Assembly: GCF_029714305.1 (NCBI RefSeq)
Contig: NZ_CP121647.1
Coordinates: 5,910,501-5,974,500 of the forward strand
Source of the DNA: Bradyrhizobium sp. CB3481
Lineage (GTDB): Bacteria; Pseudomonadota; Alphaproteobacteria; Rhizobiales; Xanthobacteraceae
Reading direction: 5' to 3'
DNA: 64,000 nucleotides
Position numbers and translations under genes: made by a program
The notes under the pieces: generated by a model
The model's database searches: none
What the model was told of the DNA's origin: nothing
Seen by the model: the letters and a program-made list of their open reading frames with translations, nothing else
Part shown: positions 17,249-25,373 of the stretch, one piece after another
Position numbering within the stretch: the first letter of the stretch is position 1
Layout of the letters: every line of letters begins with the position of its first letter

Positions 17249-17521
17249 TCACTTCTTCATGGTTCCGCCCGGAGTTGTGGCATCGCCCTTCTTGTCGGTG
17301 GCGCCCGCCGTTCCTGCACCTTGCGTGCTGGCATCTTTTGGCGATGGCCTGGAGGCGCCGGTGGTAGCGCCTGCGCCGTTCTTCTTCGCAGCTCCGTTCA
17401 TGTCCTCGCCCGCGGGCGTCTTCGAAGCCGGCCCGCTCTGCCGCGGACCGCCACCCTGCGCGAGCACCGCGGTGCTGGCGAGTGCGAGGGCGGCTGCGAA
17501 TGAAATGGATTTCATCTTCAT
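17249..17521 (-). CDS. Small secreted Gly/Ala/Thr-rich protein
   Basis: 90 residues from the Met of MKMKSISFAAALALASTAVLAQ, a textbook signal peptide cleaved after LAQ. The mature part is low-complexity (G, A, T, P, K) and likely disordered in the periplasm. The start is supported by GGAAACGACG upstream. An extended frame upstream lacks this logic. Such small secreted disordered proteins are frequent in Bradyrhizobium; function unknown. Confidence 0.65.
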   Translation of the reverse strand: MKMKSISFAAALALASTAVLAQGGGPRQSGPASKTPAGEDMNGAAKKNGAGATTGASRPSPKDASTQGAGTAGATDKKGDATTPGGTMKK

Positions 17522-18137
17522 CGTCGTTTCCGATCTGGTGCTCGCCCCACCAGTCAATTGCTGTTGCTCGCATGCGTTCCAGCAGTTCCTGTCCGGCAGT
17601 TCCTGGGCCGGAGAGGTCATCGCGATCGCTGTGGACGCTCGACGTCAGGCGACGCATGCGAGACGTGGTGCATGCGCCAAGTGCGGAAGTCTGCCGCAAC
17701 ACGTTATGTTCTTGCGTAAGCAACGGCGTGCAGGCTGGCCGCCCCGATACATCCACGAAAGGTTTTGGCGACAGCATGTAGCCGGCTACTACGATGGTCG
17801 AACTTGACTCGTTGCTGGCAAGCCGGCGAGGCACCTTCGAGCCGACCTGATTTTCGATTAACCATTATTTCGCCGGCGCCGGCGGCGAGAGCACCGTCCG
17901 AGCCGCCAATTCCATTGTCTGGAGAGCACCGATCGATCTCGGCCGGCCAGCCATGACTACCGAGTGGTTACCGCCGTTGCACACAGACTGCGGTTGCCGC
18001 GAGACCCCTGGCGGCCTACGCCCTCTTTCTTTTTTGAGGGAACTGTTTAGCATGGCCTGGGCTGAGCGAGCCGCGGGGACGCGCAAGACACCACTCGCCA
18101 GCAAGGGCAGGCGATCGGGTATTCCAGAGACAACGCG
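17522..18137. other. Long intergenic stretch
   Basis: About 616 bases with no convincing gene. Short frames on both strands are Arg/Ser-rich with erratic composition. There is a G+C palindromic patch (CGCCGGCGCCGGCGGCG near 17872) and an A+T-rich stretch (GATTAACCATTATTTCGCC in part) that could hold a promoter. No repeat or transposon end is visible. Confidence 0.4.
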
Positions 18138-18566
18138 ATGGACGCGGTAGGTCGCGGCATACTGGATGCCCCGCAGATGAGGGCTATGGGTATCTCTCGT
18201 GAGGCAATGGTTCTGCTTGTCGCGGTTCTCGTCGCGACCACGCCTGCATGTGCTGCCGAATCGTGCAACAAGCCGGCATCGCGCACCAGAATCGCCGAGA
18301 CGCTCAAGCTCGCCTCGGAGCAGCGGCCGGTCAATATCACCTTTCGTACCCACGCCGATGGCGTGAAACTGTCACAGAGTCTGAAGTCGAAATATCCCGA
18401 CGACATGACGATCATCCTGCAGCAGGACTTCGAACAGCTCAACATCAAGGACGATCGCTTCGAGGTACTGCTGCGCTTCATGGGCAATCGGGAACGGCTG
18501 ACCGTGCCCTTCAATGCCATCAAGGCGTTCTGGGACAAGTCCGAGCTGAAGTGCTCCGATAGCTGA
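18138..18566 (+). CDS. Exported SspB-like protein
   Basis: 142 residues. A hydrophobic signal sequence (about 22-40, ending ACAA) precedes a domain resembling alphaproteobacterial SspB, the ClpXP adaptor. Shared pattern elements are ITF at 67-69, GVKLSQSLKSKYPDDMTIIL at 75-94, FEQLNIKDDRFEVLLRF at about 98-114 and RERLTVPFNAIKAFWD at 118-133. True SspB is cytosolic and carries a C-terminal ClpX-binding tail; this protein has neither feature. Possible starts are 18138, 18177, 18186 and 18207. The fold match is by eye. The periplasmic placement follows from the signal sequence. Confidence 0.7.
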   Translation: MDAVGRGILDAPQMRAMGISREAMVLLVAVLVATTPACAAESCNKPASRTRIAETLKLASEQRPVNITFRTHADGVKLSQSLKSKYPDDMTIILQQDFEQLNIKDDRFEVLLRFMGNRERLTVPFNAIKAFWDKSELKCSDS

Positions 18567-18570
18567 AGTT

Positions 18571-19386
18571 TCAGTCTGGTGTCGCCCGCCGAATCAGCGC
18601 GCAAAGCCCTGTCATGCGCGCGATCGGATGTTCAACGAACAGGCGGCAGGACGCGAGCGCGCCCTTCAGTGTGGCCGGCGGCGCCGACGGTTTCAGTTGC
18701 GCAGCCAGAACCGCACCATGTGCATAACCAAGCGCGCGGGTTGAAAGCGTGAGTGCATTGAGGCGGCCCTGATGCTGCAGCGGCGCCAGCATGGTGCGCA
18801 CCAGCGCCAGATAGGCCGGCCAGTAGGCGAGATGCCGGTACATGCTTGCGATCAGTTGCGGTTCATCGTCTTCGCCGAAAGAATTCAGTTCGCCGACCAG
18901 GGCCGCCACTTCCGGATCGAGCGCGTCCATCGGCGGCAATTCCGGAATCCTTGAGCCAGGCGGATTTGGCGCGGCGTCGGCGGCCGCTACCGCAGGGACC
19001 TTGCGAGGCTCGTAATGCGCCAGTAGCGCGGACAGCACGACGAGCGCGAGCGCGTTGGTATGTTGATAGCTGTCCAGCACGCCGCGAATGAGTGCGCATT
19101 CGGCGTCGTCCACGCCGGCGGCCAGCAAGGTATCGGTGGAGAAGCCGGGCCAGTGCGGCAGCGCGATCGTCCGCCTGACGGCTTCGGCATGCAATGGCGC
19201 ATCGCCGAGATACAGCGCGCGCACCGTCGACCATGTCCATTCCAGCGCGCCCGGCATCGTCGCGAGGTTGCGCCAGATCAGGTTGACCACACTGGTGCCG
19301 AGCACCTTGCGGATATCGGCATAGATGTCGGCGATTTCGCCTCTCGCCTGGGATTCGAGAACCGACGGAACGCTCTCGGCCATCAC
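18571..19386 (-). CDS. DehI-family (2-haloacid dehalogenase-like) protein
   Basis: 271 residues, mostly helical. Opening elements GEIADIYADIRKVLGTSVVN and LATMPGALEWTWSTVRALY fit the halocarboxylic-acid dehydrogenase/dehalogenase DehI family, a helical pseudo-dimer. The two halves (ALEWTWSTVRALYLG and YLALVRTMLAPL) look like the internal repeat. DehI hydrolyses D- and L-2-haloacids; whether this member does cannot be judged because catalytic residues could not be aligned. It ends four bases from the convergent SspB-like gene and lies just downstream of the hydratase gene in the same direction. Confidence 0.7.
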   Translation of the reverse strand: MMAESVPSVLESQARGEIADIYADIRKVLGTSVVNLIWRNLATMPGALEWTWSTVRALYLGDAPLHAEAVRRTIALPHWPGFSTDTLLAAGVDDAECALIRGVLDSYQHTNALALVVLSALLAHYEPRKVPAVAAADAAPNPPGSRIPELPPMDALDPEVAALVGELNSFGEDDEPQLIASMYRHLAYWPAYLALVRTMLAPLQHQGRLNALTLSTRALGYAHGAVLAAQLKPSAPPATLKGALASCRLFVEHPIARMTGLCALIRRATPD

Positions 19387-19393
19387 GATCGCT

Positions 19394-20176
19394 TCATGTG
19401 AATTTGGCTTCCACAGCGCCCAGGCCGTCGAGCTCCATCCTCACGGTGTCGCCCGCCCCAAGCCAGACGGTCTTCACCAGACTGCCGGTGAGAACAATCT
19501 GCCCGGCATGCAGCCCCTTGCCCTCGTCGGCCAAGTGATTGGCAAGCCAGGCCAGCGCATTGTGCGGATGGCCGAGCACGTCGGCGCCAGTGCCCTGGCC
19601 GGCCTCCTTGCCGTTGACGATGGCACGTCCCCTCACCGTGAGCAGGTCCGGCGCCTTGGTGCGCGGCACCGCCTTGCCGAGCACGCAGCCAGCAGCGAAG
19701 AAATCATCGGCAACCAGCGTCGGCGCGCCCATCGTCTCCCATTTGACGTAGCGGTCGTCGACGATCTCGATCGCGGGGTGATAGGCCTCGATCGCCTCCA
19801 TCATCCACTCGGCGGTGAACGGGGCCTCCGACGGCGCGAGGCTGCGTGCCAGCCGCACCGCGATCTCGCATTCGACACCGACACGGACGTAGTCGGCGTG
19901 GCGCAGCCGGGCGCCGCTGTCGTGAACGCCCTTGGCAAACACGCCGCCGGCGCAGGGATGGGGGATGTCGAGATATTCCTGCATCACCGCGCTGGTGCAG
20001 CCGATCTTGTAGCCGACCAGGTTGCCCGTCTGCGGCAGCAAGAGATCGTGGACCGCGCGCTGGATGCGATAGCCTTCCGCCTCGTCGCCGGGGGCGACGT
20101 CAGCCGGAAGCGAAGCCAGCGGCGTATGGTTGCGGCGGGCAGTAGCGATGGTCTGTGCGGCCGCAAGAATGTTGTC
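19394..20176 (-). CDS. 2-keto-4-pentenoate hydratase/FAH-like hydratase
   Basis: 260 residues from the Met of MDNILAAAQTIA. Family signatures include VGYKIGCTSAVMQEYL, the acidic metal ligands in VECEIAVRLAR and HPAIEIVDDRY, and the C-terminal GQIVLTGSLV with GDTVRMELDGLG. These match MhpD-type enol hydratases, which add water to 2-hydroxy-penta-2,4-dienoates in aromatic meta-cleavage pathways. No aldolase or dehydrogenase of such a pathway is next to it, so its substrate is unclear. It is followed at seven bases by the DehI-like gene, so the pair is probably co-transcribed. Confidence 0.85.
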   Translation of the reverse strand, partial: DNILAAAQTIATARRNHTPLASLPADVAPGDEAEGYRIQRAVHDLLLPQTGNLVGYKIGCTSAVMQEYLDIPHPCAGGVFAKGVHDSGARLRHADYVRVGVECEIAVRLARSLAPSEAPFTAEWMMEAIEAYHPAIEIVDDRYVKWETMGAPTLVADDFFAAGCVLGKAVPRTKAPDLLTVRGRAIVNGKEAGQGTGADVLGHPHNALAWLANHLADEGKGLHAGQIVLTGSLVKTVWLGAGDTVRMELDGLGAVEAKFT

Positions 20177-20411
20177 CATCAGCGGCGGCTTTCTCGTTTG
20201 CACCCAGCAAGCGCTATGCCGACACATTAAGAACGGGGCGCCTAAGCCATTGAAGAATAAAGAACCAAGCCCGAATAAGCGAGTCGCCTTTTACTTTAAG
20301 AATGGACCGAGTGGCGCCTGTTTACATCAGCAATGAGTCGGTCTTCGTAAGTCGCTGAAAATACTCGATCTGTTGCTCTTCGTCAGAGCACTTTTTTCGG
20401 TAAACGGCGCC

Positions 20412-21416
20412 TCATTTTCGCAGGGTTGGCTTCACTGGCGTCTCGGGAGGCGCGGCCGAGATCGCGAATGTCACCCACGTAGTCCACGTCTTGGCGCGGT
20501 TTTCGGTCTCGAGATCCTTGTAGCCCTTGATGTTGAGGTAGCCCTGATACTCCTTCGAGATCGGGATGATGAATCCGATCTGCGGTCCGAGGCCGATGGC
20601 CCGTCCCCGGAAGCTGCCGAGCGTTGCACCGGGCCCAGAGTCGTCGGTGATCTGCTGGAAGTAGTACCCGACCAGGCCGACGTGCACGTTCTTGCTGATG
20701 AACTGCGAGGCCCCCCAGTCGAGATGGAAGTCAATGCCGTTCTGGTATTGAAGATAGGGGTTGATGGTACTGTAGGTCAGCCCTCCGACGACCGAGAATT
20801 CATGACCGGTCTTTTGGTCGAGATAGGTGTATCCGACGCCGGCGTCGATGCCGCCGAACCCGAAGCTCAGGTTCGCGAGCCGGTTGAGATCGTAGGTGCC
20901 GCTCGGGATGTTACCGACGACGTAGATCATCTCGTTGTGGACGCCCTGATTCCACTTCAGGGTGCCCTGGTAGAGGACGTCCGAGACCGTCGTGCGGTTG
21001 TCCGTCGCGACGCCGGAGATGGTATTTCCCGCCGGCCCCGTCAGCGTAGATCCGATGGCGGCCCCTACGTTGCCAGGCGCGGTCAGGAAGCTGATTGCCG
21101 CCTGGCCGCCAAGCACCGGCGTCGGAGAGGTGTAGGTGATGCCGACCGCGAGCGCATCAGCCCTGGCGTTCAACCCGGTGACCACGCTGCCGCGCCCGCC
21201 GTTGCTGGTGATGAAGTTCTGCGTCGCACCTGCGTTGGCCTGCAGATGCAGGTAGATGGTCGAATAGGCCCAGCCGGGCACTACCGGCGCAGCCGCCAAA
21301 CTGCCGAAGGCCCCTGGGAGCCAGAAGCTCACGCCACCGGCATCCGCGCGGGCGTCTGGCGCCTGCAGAGAAACCGCCGCCGTGAACGCTGACGCCACCA
21401 GAACTGCCTTCATCAT
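20412..21416 (-). CDS. Outer-membrane channel-like protein (MetA-pathway phenol-degradation type)
   Basis: 334 residues with a signal peptide (about 1-24, cleaved after DARA). Amphipathic beta strands follow, rich in Gly/Tyr/Phe and ending in aromatic/charged residues (VTFAISAAPPETP). The overall pattern (GGVSFWLPGAFGSLAAAPVVPGW in part; LNRLANLSFGFGGIDAGVGYTYL in part) fits the Phenol_MetA_deg/SphA-like outer-membrane transporter family. It is the last gene of the sulfatase operon, 16 bases after the HlyD-like gene. It would provide an outer-membrane route for a hydrophobic or sulfated compound (inference). Confidence 0.75.
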   Translation of the reverse strand: MMKAVLVASAFTAAVSLQAPDARADAGGVSFWLPGAFGSLAAAPVVPGWAYSTIYLHLQANAGATQNFITSNGGRGSVVTGLNARADALAVGITYTSPTPVLGGQAAISFLTAPGNVGAAIGSTLTGPAGNTISGVATDNRTTVSDVLYQGTLKWNQGVHNEMIYVVGNIPSGTYDLNRLANLSFGFGGIDAGVGYTYLDQKTGHEFSVVGGLTYSTINPYLQYQNGIDFHLDWGASQFISKNVHVGLVGYYFQQITDDSGPGATLGSFRGRAIGLGPQIGFIIPISKEYQGYLNIKGYKDLETENRAKTWTTWVTFAISAAPPETPVKPTLRK

Positions 21417-21432
21417 GGGCTCCTCCTACGGC

Positions 21433-22374
21433 TCAGAATGGGTTCACGTAGTTGAGGATCGCCACCTGCCGCAGCAGCACGCGGCGGATCACATGGCTGA
21501 CCTTTACCTGATCGGTGAAGATGGCGGCCGTGCCGGTCGCGCCTGCCGGAAGCCGATCGGCAAACGCGGCGTCGTCCAGCCTGACGCGGACCACGAAGGG
21601 GGCGGCAGTAAATTCCTTGGGCGTGACCGCCTGGCCGGAAACCTGGGCTTGACCGGTCGCGATCGCCTGAAGGACGCCCTCGACCCTACCGGTATAGACA
21701 TGCCCCGGCATGAACTTGAAGGTGACCTCGACTTCCTGGCCGGGAGCTATGTAGCGGGCGTCGATCTGGGCGATTTCGACGCCAATCAGCGTGTTTGAAG
21801 TGTCGATGAAGGCCATAGCCGGCGACAGCGGCAGGTTGGCGACCCGCGCGCCTTTCCGCAGCGCGACGTTGGTGACGTAGCCGTCGGCCGGCGCGCGGAT
21901 CGTGGTCTTGTCGAGATTCCATTGCGCGTTCTGAAGCTGCGCCTTGAGCTGGTCGACTTCGGACTGCCGCTGCTCGACGTCAAAACCGCGGCCGGCGTCG
22001 CGTTCGTAAAGATTGGTCATCTGCGCCAGCCGCGTGCTGGACAGCTTGAGCTGCGCCTCGATCGCCTTGACCTGCGCGTCGTAGGGGGTCGGATCGATCT
22101 TGAACAGCACGTCGCCTGCCTTCAGCGGCGTGTTGGCAGCCACGGGAACGTCCGTCACCTCGCCCGCGACGTCGGGAACGATTGCGACCGCGTTGCGGGC
22201 CACGATGGCGGGTCCTTGCGGCGCGCCCCAGCCCATCGGAATGAATAGGCCGAGGTTTAGCAGCAACAGCACGATCAGGGGCGAAGCCTTCCAGAACGCG
22301 TTGAAGCGGATGATACCGAGCCAGACCAGGGAGAAGAGCAGCGCCACGTAGAGCGCCATCAGGGCGACCATCAT
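21433..22374 (-). CDS. HlyD/EmrA-type membrane-fusion protein (YiaV-like)
   Basis: 313 residues. Two N-terminal transmembrane helices (about 5-25 and 32-50) precede the biotinyl-lipoyl half-motif AIVPDVAGEVTDVPVAANTP. A helical hairpin (about 95-160), the second lipoyl half DKTTIRAPADGYVTN and a beta-barrel (GQEVEVTFKFMPG) follow. This is the domain order of inner-membrane-anchored HlyD-like adaptors. Its start overlaps the end of the DUF3302 gene by four bases. The pairing matches E. coli yiaW-yiaV, whose function is not established. No ABC, MFS or RND pump is encoded with it. Confidence 0.87.
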   Translation of the reverse strand: MMVALMALYVALLFSLVWLGIIRFNAFWKASPLIVLLLLNLGLFIPMGWGAPQGPAIVARNAVAIVPDVAGEVTDVPVAANTPLKAGDVLFKIDPTPYDAQVKAIEAQLKLSSTRLAQMTNLYERDAGRGFDVEQRQSEVDQLKAQLQNAQWNLDKTTIRAPADGYVTNVALRKGARVANLPLSPAMAFIDTSNTLIGVEIAQIDARYIAPGQEVEVTFKFMPGHVYTGRVEGVLQAIATGQAQVSGQAVTPKEFTAAPFVVRVRLDDAAFADRLPAGATGTAAIFTDQVKVSHVIRRVLLRQVAILNYVNPF

Positions 22375-22616
22375 GGCGCACGCTCCTCAAGGCGGCGCGC
22401 AGGCACGTCGACGTAGGCCCATATCAGTGCGACCGGCCACAGCGCGAAGCCGAAGAGCAGCGTGATCCAGCCGGCCACGGCAACGGCCTGCGGCCAGGGA
22501 TGGCCGCGCCGGCGCGCGACGTGGCCCGGCAGCGACCCCATCAGCCAGATCACCAGCACGATCACCGCAACCAGAATGAGCAGTACGATCCAGGCGAAGA
22601 TGTCATAGCCGCTCAT
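22371..22616 (-). CDS. DUF3302 inner-membrane protein (YiaW-like)
   Basis: 81 residues with two transmembrane helices (about 6-28, IFAWIVLLILVAVIVLVIWL; about 45-68). Between them lies the conserved-looking loop GSLPGHVARRRGHPWPQA. This size and loop identify DUF3302, typically encoded immediately before a HlyD-like protein. The sulfatase gene lies 18 bases upstream in the same operon. The two proteins likely form an inner-membrane complex; the transported or sensed molecule is unknown. Confidence 0.88.
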   Translation of the reverse strand: MSGYDIFAWIVLLILVAVIVLVIWLMGSLPGHVARRRGHPWPQAVAVAGWITLLFGFALWPVALIWAYVDVPARRLEERAP

Positions 22617-22634
22617 GGCGGTTGCTCCGAGGCA

Positions 22635-24332
22635 TCAGTTGCTTTGGGTGGCCTCGAAATTTCTCTGCATCTTCTCGACGATCTGGTCGATCGAGAAGCT
22701 CGACGGCCGTTGACTCGGCGGAAATTCCTTGAAGGTCGCGAGGAATTTCCCCACGAGCGGCTGCGAGGCTATGAAGACGCCGGCCGAGTTTCTTATGATC
22801 CAATCGTAGTAGGAGTTCGAAGTGATGTCGGCGCGCTCGTAGGGATCCGAGCGCAGGTCGAACACCTTCGGCAGCCGCAATTTCGTGAACGGTTCGGCCC
22901 AGATGCGCATCGTGCCCGGGGCGCGCTGCTCCTCGAAGACGACTTTCCAATTTTCGTAGCGCACGTTGACGAGGTCGCCGTCGTCATTGAAGTAGAAGAA
23001 TTCCTTGCGAGCGCTACGCGGCTCTTGGCCGGTGAGATGAGCGAGTTGGCTGTACCCGTCCAAATGGACCTTGAAGGTCTTGCCGACCGCCTGGTAGCCG
23101 TCGAGGAGCTTTGTCTTGATGTTGGGCTCGCCTGCCGCCGCAAGGAGCGTCGGAAACCAGTCGAGTCCGCTGACGATTTCGTTCGAGATCGACCCCGCCT
23201 GAACGTGACCCGGCCAGCGGATCATGCAGGGGACGCGGAAAGCACCTTCCCAGTTGGTATTCTTCTCGCTGCGGAACGGTGTCGTCGCTGCATCCGGCCA
23301 GGAATTCTGATGCGGGCCGTTGTCCGTCGTGTAGAGCACGATGGTATCGTCGGCTATGCCGAGATCGTCGAGCACCTTGAGGATCGTCCCAACGGTCCTG
23401 TCGTGCTCGATCATCCCGTCGTTGTATTCCGTGCGGGCGGTGAGACCTGGCTGGTCCCGGTGCTCTTCGCGCACATGTGTGAAGAGGTGCATGCGCGTCG
23501 AGTTGTACCAGCAGAAGAAAGGCGTGTTCGCCTGCGACTGCCGCCTGATGAAGTCGATGGCGGCCGCCGACGTCTCGTCGTCGATCGTCTCCATACGCTT
23601 TTTGGTGAGCGGGCCGGTATCCTCGATGGTCTGCTTGCCGATGCGCCCCCAGCGCGGTTCCTCGGTCGGATCGTCGCGGTCGGTCGCCTTGCAGCGCAAG
23701 ACGCCGCGGGGTCCGAGCGCCGCCCGAAACTGTGCGTCGCGCGGATAAGTGCGCTGCTCGGGTTCTTCCTCCGCGTTGAGGTGATAGAGGTTGCCGAAGA
23801 ACTCGTCGAAGCCGTGCACTGTCGGAAGGTATTCGTTGCGATCGCCGAGATGGTTCTTGCCGAACTGCCCGGTGGCGTAGCCCAGCGGCTTGAGGGCTTG
23901 GGCGATGGTGATGTCCCGCGCCTGCAGGCCGACCGTGTCGCCAGGCTTGCCGACCTTGGACAAGCCGGTGCGCAGCGTGCACTGGCCGGTGATGAACGAG
24001 GATCTGCCTGCCGTGCAGCTCTGCTCGGCGTAGTAGTCGGTGAACATCATACCTTCTTTGGCGATCCGGTCGATATTCGGAGTACGATAACCCATCAAGC
24101 CGAACGAGTAGGCGCTGACGTTGGTTTGGCCGATGTCGTCGCCAAAGATCACCAGGATGTTGGGTTTTCGCCCCGAAGCCGCCGTTGGCGCGGCCTTCTG
24201 CGCCTGCGCCAATGCGTCGGATAGGAGAGCCGCGGCTGCGATCAGGCTCGAAGTGCCGAGCAGCAGGTTGCGGCGGTCGATAGGCTGACGAGCTGTTTGC
24301 GCAGTCTTCTTGTCTTCCGCTTCGGCGCTCAT
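22635..24332 (-). CDS. Arylsulfatase-type sulfatase, probably Tat-exported
   Basis: 565 residues. An N-terminal twin-arginine-type signal contains DRRNLLLGTSSLIAAAALLSD. The sulfatase core opens with NILVIFGDDIGQTN, providing metal-binding Asp residues. The formylglycine site is C-T-A-G-R with Cys at about residue 106. Later conserved elements are the substrate/metal loops GKNHLG and YTTDNGPHQN. The Cys must be converted to formylglycine for activity, and the gene for a matching converting enzyme lies 11 bases upstream. It would hydrolyse a sulfate ester; aryl versus alkyl or sugar substrate cannot be told. Confidence 0.93.
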   Translation of the reverse strand: MSAEAEDKKTAQTARQPIDRRNLLLGTSSLIAAAALLSDALAQAQKAAPTAASGRKPNILVIFGDDIGQTNVSAYSFGLMGYRTPNIDRIAKEGMMFTDYYAEQSCTAGRSSFITGQCTLRTGLSKVGKPGDTVGLQARDITIAQALKPLGYATGQFGKNHLGDRNEYLPTVHGFDEFFGNLYHLNAEEEPEQRTYPRDAQFRAALGPRGVLRCKATDRDDPTEEPRWGRIGKQTIEDTGPLTKKRMETIDDETSAAAIDFIRRQSQANTPFFCWYNSTRMHLFTHVREEHRDQPGLTARTEYNDGMIEHDRTVGTILKVLDDLGIADDTIVLYTTDNGPHQNSWPDAATTPFRSEKNTNWEGAFRVPCMIRWPGHVQAGSISNEIVSGLDWFPTLLAAAGEPNIKTKLLDGYQAVGKTFKVHLDGYSQLAHLTGQEPRSARKEFFYFNDDGDLVNVRYENWKVVFEEQRAPGTMRIWAEPFTKLRLPKVFDLRSDPYERADITSNSYYDWIIRNSAGVFIASQPLVGKFLATFKEFPPSQRPSSFSIDQIVEKMQRNFEATQSN

Positions 24333-24343
24333 GCGACTCTCCG

Positions 24344-25351
24344 TTAACGGGTTTGACGTTCCTCATCAGGTTTCGTAAGCGGGTAGAATGGGTTGCGTCG
24401 GACGCAGCGGAATCCAACGTGGCTGGTCGAAGTATCGATCGGCTCGGCATGCCGCGCGGCGGGCCGATAGCGGCGGCAATAGTTCGGTGCGCAGAGGTGC
24501 GAGCCGCCTTTCAGAACTTTCCGCGGGATCCTGATCTGGGGTTGACATGGATCAAAGCTCGCCGCCTCGGGCCCACCGCGCGGGTTAGAAGGAACGCAAC
24601 AGGCCTTCTTCGCGTCGGCTTCGTGCTTGCCCGACCACCAGTCAGACGTCCATTCCCACACATTTCCGATCATGTCGTGGACCCCGTAGCCATTCGGCGG
24701 GAAAGCCGTCACTGGCGAGGTCCGTTCGAAGCCGTCTTCTGCGAGATTCCGGACGGGAAAGTCGCCCTGCCAAGTATTGGCCATGTGTTTGCCGCCCGGA
24801 GCGAGCGTGCTGCCCCATGCGAACTCCTCGCCGTCGAGACCTCCCCGCGCCACGAATTCCCATTCGGCCTCCGTCGGCAGGTCCTTGCCGGCCCACCTCG
24901 CATAAGCGATCGCATCGTCATATGAGACGTGCACCACCGGGTAGTCGTCGAGATCCTTGATGTTGCTTTTGGGGCCGGACGGCCGCCGCCAGTTGGCGCC
25001 CTTCATGAAGGTCCACCACTGGCTCCAGTCGCGCAGGTCGGAGATGCTCGGAGGCGGCGCGAAGACCAGGGAGCCGGCGTAGATCATCTCGGGCAGCGCG
25101 CCAGGGTAATGCTTCGGATCGGGCACGATCTGGGCCGTCGTCACGTAGCCTGTCGCGTTGACGAAAGCCTTGAACTGTCTGTTCGTCACGGGCGTGCGGT
25201 CGATCCAGAAACCGTCGACGCTTACGCGATGGCTCGGGGCTTCCTCGGGATAGTGATGATCTGACCCCATGCTAAACGTGCCGCCGGGAATCCAGACCAT
25301 CTCCGCCGCAGAGGGCTCGGTCTCCAGCTGATCGAGGATGGAGTGCGACAC
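24344..25351 (-). CDS. Formylglycine-generating enzyme (SUMF1/FGE family)
   Basis: 335 residues from a GTG at 25351, preceded by CGGGGGCGTTGCC; the longer frame reads into an upstream gene. The FGE-sulfatase domain is complete: MVWIPGGTFSMGSDHHYPEEAP, DRTPVTNRQFKAFVN, LPTEAEWEFVARGG, GNVWEWTSDWW and HVGFRCVR. The catalytic cysteine pair appears as GGSHLC-APNY-C (about residues 287 and 292), spaced as in characterised copper-dependent FGE. It is therefore likely a true formylglycine maker, not only a domain relative. Its partner sulfatase with CTAGR is the next gene. Confidence 0.92.
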   Translation of the reverse strand: MSHSILDQLETEPSAAEMVWIPGGTFSMGSDHHYPEEAPSHRVSVDGFWIDRTPVTNRQFKAFVNATGYVTTAQIVPDPKHYPGALPEMIYAGSLVFAPPPSISDLRDWSQWWTFMKGANWRRPSGPKSNIKDLDDYPVVHVSYDDAIAYARWAGKDLPTEAEWEFVARGGLDGEEFAWGSTLAPGGKHMANTWQGDFPVRNLAEDGFERTSPVTAFPPNGYGVHDMIGNVWEWTSDWWSGKHEADAKKACCVPSNPRGGPEAASFDPCQPQIRIPRKVLKGGSHLCAPNYCRRYRPAARHAEPIDTSTSHVGFRCVRRNPFYPLTKPDEERQTR

Positions 25352-25373
25352 GGCAACGCCCCCGGCAATGACG

